Of a stretch of DNA of 64,000 bases, positions 59,149-64,000 are shown piece by piece (the first letter of the stretch is position 1; every line of letters starts with the position of its first letter). Below the pieces are notes generated by a model. The model was not told the origin of the DNA and did no database searches. It worked only from the letters and a program-made list of their open reading frames with translations. The translations under genes were made by a program, and so were the position numbers. Source of the stretch: Diphasiastrum complanatum (taxonomy: Eukaryota > Streptophyta > Lycopodiopsida > Lycopodiales > Lycopodiaceae); contig CM055092.1 in the NCBI GenBank assembly GCA_029204225.1, positions 16,671,921-16,735,920 of the forward strand. Reading direction: 5' to 3'.

Positions 59149-59912
59149 GAATGTGAAGACTTCTTGTAAATGGACAACAATATGTTTGAGCTTGTTTTTA
59201 ACAAACTAAATGTTGTTACACTTCTCACTATAGGAATTTTCAGAGGGTGAACTACCAAATCCTATGTGAAATCTTGCAACTGTATTTGAGATAGGTCTCA
59301 AATATTCCACCAATACAAAGCAAACTAGATCAACCTCTCAAAATGAATTGGAGTATAGACAAATTTTGGTTCTATCTTCTTTTGGCACGTGTGGAATGCT
59401 CAAAGACAACACTATTGACTCAAAAACACTCAATTTGTATGAAGCAATGTGTTAAATGACTCAAAACTTTGTCTGGATCTCAAGTTTGTTGAATTGATAT
59501 ACACAAAAAGTGGATTTTGAGTCAGACAAGCCAAATTTCAAATAAAAAAGTGGTCACTCGGATTTTGGATCACTCCCTACCGTTCTCTATGAGCTTATAA
59601 CTCTTGATAGAGACATCAGATTGATTTGAAACCAATTGCTATGGAAAGTAGATCTTACTAGCTTTCCATCAAGCTATAACATCAATATCTAACATGAAGG
59701 AGATAAAGAGGTTTGAAGTGCTCTGATTTTCACACGTGCGAAAATCCAGAATTCCGTACAATATCAGTTTTGATCTGAAAAACTTGATTCTAATCTCTTT
59801 GATCCAAACACTTTCAAAAAAAGATAGAGAAAAGTGGTAAACAACTTCCTTGCTTGAATAGAACTCAAAATTTCTTACACAGTCAATGATAATAGCATGC
59901 AAAGCTTAATTT
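59149..59912 (-). other. copia F leader, non-coding
   Basis: It lies between primer site and gag start. A CACACGTGCGAAAAT site near 59732 resembles the palindromes in the LTR and at 25706. A short minus-strand open frame (59669-59902) is not recognised as a gene. Confidence 0.6.
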
Positions 59913-59925
59913 GGCTCTAATACCA
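59913..59925 (-). other. copia F primer binding site
   Basis: The minus strand reads TGGTATTAGAGCC directly next to the LTR (ending CAACA). It pairs with initiator-Met tRNA. Confidence 0.9.
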
Positions 59926-60614
59926 TGTTGAAATCCAACAGGTTCACACGTGTGGGAAAACCAATTCCTAGTGTGAATGATCTTATTAACCTTTGTGTTT
60001 AGCACACAAATTGATTCTAGATTGAATATCAAGATCTAGTTCAAGAATTTATGACTAAAACACAATAATCAAAGAATGGTTACTTTCACAATCAATGAGG
60101 AAAGTACAAAGAAATTAATGCATTAGCATAGCCTCCTCCTCGAGTTACAGAGAGAGTACAAAATTCAAGCATACAAGGGAATAGATCCAAATTGACAAGA
60201 AATGGCTTCAATGCTTGGTTCATCATCAAAGATTGTCAGAGAACTTACATACATCTATGGTGGATGGAATAGCTCGTGGTAGAGCTAGCATCTATTTACT
60301 TTCTTCCACATCTAAAAGTGAAAACTAACAAACTAGTGACATTTGTCACTTTACAATCTACCTACTTTTACCAAGTGGCAATCTCTAAACTAGAATTGTC
60401 CAAATCACTATGCATGTGTCCTTTACACTTTGTGCATGCTTTGCATGTCACTTAGGAACACTTACAATCTTTGCATGTGATATGACTCGAGTTTCTACAA
60501 GCTCATATTTGGCATTTCTATGCCTTGGCTCTATATGCATGTTGTATTTGACCAACTAAATTTCATATAGCCTATGTAGCTCGAGTTTCCTCTAGGCCAA
60601 ATTTGGCATTTTCA
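59926..60614 (-). repeat. copia F 5' LTR
   Basis: 689 bp, TGTTGAAATCCAACAGG ... GCATTTTCA in the plus view, with a CACACGTGTGGGAAAACC block that the 3' LTR has lost. Confidence 0.9.
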
Positions 60615-61878
60615 ATATGAAACATTACATACATGTAGAAAAAAACCTTATCAAAACCAAAAGTCAAGATAGATGATTTTTCATTTTTCAACAACACTTA
60701 CTAAGAGCTTTGAAGATTTAATATGTAGTGGAAAATTTTGACCATTAGTTCTTACTTGATTAAAGACACCAAATGGTCACAAACCAAGGTAGGACCTTGG
60801 GTGGAGACCTTCCCCTGCATAGAAAGCCAATGGTACAAACCATACTTAGTGTTTGTTTCAAACCAAGGAGAAGGAACTTGTTTGGGATGCTCCCTTACAC
60901 ATATAAATTTCATAATGACACAAATTGGCATAGAGTTCGAGATGTCTCATTGGGATGTCTCGAATCAATAAAGGACCTATCCATAATGACACCAATCGGT
61001 CTTGGGTATGGGTGTCTCAATCCAAAGGACCTCGTGTGGAACTCTCTTCTATATACACAGCCGTGTCTAGCATATCTTCATAGATTTCATGGGGTGGCCA
61101 TTTTTGGCAACAACCTATCTTCTGATGCCTGAGCCAATACTTTCAAGCATGAGTAATTGTATACCTTTATGATCAAATAAGGTGCATATATGCAACTGGA
61201 GTCATTAAAAAATGGTGAGGAAGCAAGAAAAGACTCCCTCATCACATCTACATAAAGGCAGTGATAGGCTAAGGGCATCCTCTCCATAAGCCGCATCTTG
61301 GATAGAGGTTTGCCACATCCCATAGTATGCTTTCCTCTTTACAAATACCCAATTCACATTTTCTTGTTACATATATAGGAGAATTTCTTTGTATTTTTCA
61401 TGCTACTTGGAAATGAAAGTACATTTTTTTTTTGGTAATTTTCTATGGCTAGATTTTGGCAATGATTAGGGGCTGAATTTTAGATCCCATGTTTTGACTC
61501 TTCTTTTATTGCCCAATTTAAAATACACACTTTTTGTAACTACTCGTGAAATGATTTTTTGGCATCAAATGCCAAAAGACAAGTAGCATTCACCCCCTTT
61601 GCCTTTTAAGCGTCCAACGTGAATTCACATTTTTTCTCCATCAACTTGCATCCCAATTTATGCAAGAGGTAAAAGCAGGATTCAAAAATCTGATTAGAGC
61701 TAATTATGTTGTTAGGGCATACCACACATAATATGAATCATGATCCTCCATCATGTAGATGCTCACTACCAAGTCCAATGTTAGATTGGGTTAATGGCCC
61801 TCCAGATGGACGTCAATTACTAGATAATATGTGTTTGGAAACACACTCTGGGGAATATAATGGCAAGTCCTCTCGTCA
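60615..61878. other. no recognised gene
   Basis: Short internal repeats occur between 60770 and 61060 (CAAACCAAGG, CATAATGACACAAAT, GATGTCTC, AAAGGACCT blocks). Open frames of 119 and 78 codons there and on the minus strand have no recognisable domains, and I do not call them genes. Confidence 0.5.
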
Positions 61879-61891
61879 AGCCATGGTAATG

Positions 61892-61960
61892 CTTCTTGGT
61901 TTCCAAGGGGAGGCTCGAACCTGGGACCAAAGAAACTTTGGATGCCAAGCTAACCAGTTG
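61892..61960 (-). mobile_element. ultra-short tRNA-like SINE, copy 4 (5'-truncated)
   Basis: 69 bp nearly identical to the 1527 unit from CTTCTTGGTTTCC to CTAACCAGTTG in the plus view. The flanks AGCCATGGTAATG at 61879-61891 and 61961-61973 are exact 13-base repeats. The first bases of the minus-strand element (the AACCC... end) are missing; the A-box is completed by the flank. Confidence 0.75.
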
Positions 61961-61973
61961 AGCCATGGTAATG

Positions 61974-62664
61974 ACAAGATAAAGAGGACAAGCCATTATA
62001 TCCCTAAAACGTGATGAGAAGCACATATGAGTGAGAATACCCTCTGTTGTGAAAATGTTATTGAAAACTTACATTTTGCTCAAAAACATTATTAGACATT
62101 TTATAATTTTTTGTGTTAGTTTCTTTAGAAGGCCCGATTTATTGGGACCCACACTTCTATTAGAGGACTCGAAGAAGAAGTTACTCTTAAAATATGTGGG
62201 GCTGCAACAGGACTCCAATATAGTTCCTTATTTTGAGGATTCCATCCAAGATGCCACTCATGAAAGGAGGGCTACTTTCTTTCATAATGCCGCACACTCT
62301 TTGTTTTTGGTATTTGCAGCCACTTATTGAGTTGGCCACATGAAAATGCTACTGGTTAAAATACTAGAAGGGACACTCTCCTCAAGCCTTCACCTTTTCA
62401 GGAAGACGAAATGGAAGCCCCACCAAAATTTGCATTGCTGTGTGGTAGCCACTCGTTGGGTTGGGTGTGCACATCAAAATTTTGTCAGTTTTAAAAAAGC
62501 AACAAAAAAAAATCTAGGCATTACTCAAAAGAAGGCCCATTTTCCGTGGGCCTTCCACCTTGTCGGAACGGCAAAAGTGGGGTGGGGGGCAGGCAGGGTT
62601 CCATTCAAGAGGGTTCTTTATTTTAAAGAGTGCATCCATAAAGATCTAGAGGGCTAAAAGCTAA
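61974..62664. other. no recognised gene
   Basis: Mixed sequence; short open frames at 62031 and 62340 (+) are not recognised and lack family motifs. Confidence 0.5.
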
Positions 62665-62768
62665 AGCCAATGAAAGGGCTGAAAATTAGAGCCAATGAAA
62701 GAAAGGTGGTCAAATGAGCCAATGAAAGGGCTGAAAATTTGAGCCAATGAAAGAAAGGTGGTCATTTG
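62665..62768 (+). repeat. 52-bp tandem repeat, two copies, with CCAAT boxes
   Basis: Two copies (from 62665 and 62717) of AGCCAATGAAAGGGCTGAAA and GAGCCAATGAAAGAAAGG put four CCAAT motifs in about 100 bp, directly before the CT-rich leader. Confidence 0.8.
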
Positions 62769-62809
62769 AGGCCCCACCTAAATGCTGCCTCCCAAAGTCA
62801 AAATACAAA

Positions 62810-63120
62810 CGTTTTTTTATTTTTTTTTAAAAATCCTTCCCTTCGTCTTCCTCTTCTTTCTCTCTTTCTCTCTTCGGAGTCTTCTCTTCTCTGTTTCTTC
62901 TCTGTCGTTGTTGTTGCTTCTGCTTGCTTGCGCCTTCCTCTCTTCTTCTTCTTCTTCCGCGTAGCAGCGAGGTTTGATCCCAGCCCTTTGGACTGTTTCC
63001 TTGTGTTTGTCGTTGGCCATGGATGCGGCATTGTTGTCGTTTTGGATTGGAAATGGTGACCCACAATAAGTATCCTTGGATTTACTCTGGCGCCCCACAT
63101 CGGATCTGCGAGATAGTTTG
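62810..63120 (+). other. possible 5' end of an unidentified gene
   Basis: A pyrimidine-rich stretch (62830-62960, many CTT repeats) resembles a plant 5' leader, with CCAAT boxes just upstream. A frame from ATG 63054 reads MVTHNKYPWIYSGAPHRICE and reaches TTGCTGGTGAG at about 63119, which could be a splice donor. An earlier ATG at 63019 gives only 16 codons. No family is recognised and the continuation is not seen in the window, so this is tentative. Confidence 0.25.
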
Positions 63121-64000
63121 CTGGTGAGATAGTCAAGCGGCGAATGAAAGGCTGAGGGACGCTTTTTTCCCATTTGCCGCTGATCCCAAGGCTTTAACAG
63201 TGGAAGATTTTTTAAGGTGAAGAAGACAGTCGAGGACGAGGCTCTGAGATCGGTATAACTGCATGGAGTGCCCCAAATCAACGCAGGTAACATTGGTCCT
63301 GTTCAGGTCAGTGAATGAAGCCCACGAGGAGTCCATTTTTGAATCTATCTTTGAAGCTTTCCTCATTCTTGCTCTCAAGGCTTGTGAATTAACCTGAAAA
63401 GGGAGGAATGGCTCTCTCATGCGAGTGAGCAATTCGTCATCAGTTTTACGTTAGCTGAGGAAAGAACAGAAGCTGTTTCTCTGAAGAGTTTTGAAGGAAG
63501 AATAGAAAGAAAGAAAATAAGGCTTACCATTGACAATAGAACACTGCAGTGACTCGAGGATCGATCATGTTTTTGCACGTATTTGGCAGAAGAAAGTTAG
63601 CCCAGTTTGTGAAAAGCAGCTCAGGGAATCGATTATCTTGTGGAAGGCATTTGATCTTGTCACTTGCCCATGTGCATAAGATCGAATGAAAAGATTTTGC
63701 TAGCCCGGATAAGGATAGGTCGTTTCTTGTTCCACCTTGGAATTGGTGAGGAGCCCACAAGTCAGAGGGCAAAAAGCCTTGAAAGGGAATTTGTTTCTTA
63801 GCTGCAATGATGAAAGTGATGAGATGGCCCTTAAGGGCCTCAGTCTCAAAGAGGTTTCATGTCAATCTTATTCTGCACAAATTGGAGGGTTTCTCTTTCA
63901 ACGAAGACGAAGCTGGAAACACAAAACTGTTGGTAGATGTGAAGTGGAAAGGGCCAAAAAGGGCACTCGGTTCGCCTTTTAGGCGGAGCATCAAGACTGA
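63121..64000. other. no recognised gene (possible intron or downstream exon region)
   Basis: The base composition stays nearer to genic levels than in the repeats, and GCAGGTAAC near 63281 could be a splice donor. Open frames on either strand match nothing I know. Confidence 0.3.

Larger units (their letters stand above)
54456..60614 (-). mobile_element. copia F, nearly complete element
   Basis: A minus-strand copia with 5' LTR 59926-60614, primer site, gag-protease, integrase, RT, RNase H, polypurine tract and 3' LTR about 54456-55096. The LTRs are about 95 percent alike by eye where they align. It is the most intact mobile element in the window and related to copia A. No matching 5-bp duplication was found (AAATA on the left, ATATG on the right). 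Confidence 0.9.

Noticed and set aside
60738-61132. Overlapping open frames as a gene
   Set aside because: They lie on short internal repeats and share no features with known proteins.
62798-63293. Basic, Arg/Glu/Lys-rich minus-strand frames
   Set aside because: They are the complement of the CT-rich tract; low complexity explains both length and composition.

Overview
The window is nuclear DNA from a land plant with a large, retrotransposon-rich genome. The evidence is two typical plant genes (a fasciclin-like arabinogalactan protein and a class III secretory peroxidase with the family's usual three introns), many Ty1/copia and Ty3/gypsy elements with plant-type primer sites (initiator-Met and Asp tRNA), and long (GA)n microsatellites. 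I cannot tell fern, gymnosperm or angiosperm from this sequence alone.

Left part (1-16.5 kb): mostly non-coding. It holds two tandem copies of a very short tRNA-like SINE (1514-1726), a 0.9-kb tandem repeat in three copies (about 2150-4890), the single-exon FLA gene on the minus strand (5347-6657) with a TATA-like box and a 72-bp GA tract upstream, a perfect 171-bp tandem duplication (9472-9813), another SINE copy (10738-10827), a decayed gypsy RNase H-integrase relic (11345-12180), a 124-bp GA tract, a copia LTR fragment and a cluster of hairpins built on CAACTCGAT (16298-16522).

Centre (16.9-49.6 kb): a three-level nest. Copia A (plus strand) is split at 19347/47816 by copia B (minus strand, 19348-47810, TSD TCTAT). 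Copia B is split in its reverse transcriptase by gypsy C (minus strand, 21053-37135, TSD GTTCT). In both cases removing the inner element restores the outer reading frame. Gypsy C carries gag, protease, RT, RNase H and integrase remnants plus a large extra ORF of unknown function downstream of integrase. Its 3' end is rearranged, with duplicated and inverted ORF3-LTR pieces. Copia B gag is separately split by about 7.4 kb (38643-46038) that contains an apparently intact four-exon peroxidase gene (40573-41966), a copia LTR with primer site, and a gypsy protease/integrase relic.

Right part (49.6-60.6 kb): three further copia elements. D is one LTR with a pol end on its left and a gag start on its right. 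E is a 5' part on the minus strand. F is nearly complete on the minus strand (about 54456-60614), with an intact gag-protease ORF and a few frameshifts. A roughly 90-bp hairpin-rich minisatellite lies between E and F. The last 3.4 kb holds one SINE copy, a CCAAT-containing tandem repeat and a CT-rich stretch that may be the 5' end of an unidentified gene.

The two host genes are both secreted cell-wall proteins. Everything else is repeat-derived, and the internal order of events (A, then B, then C and the peroxidase segment) can be read from the interruptions.
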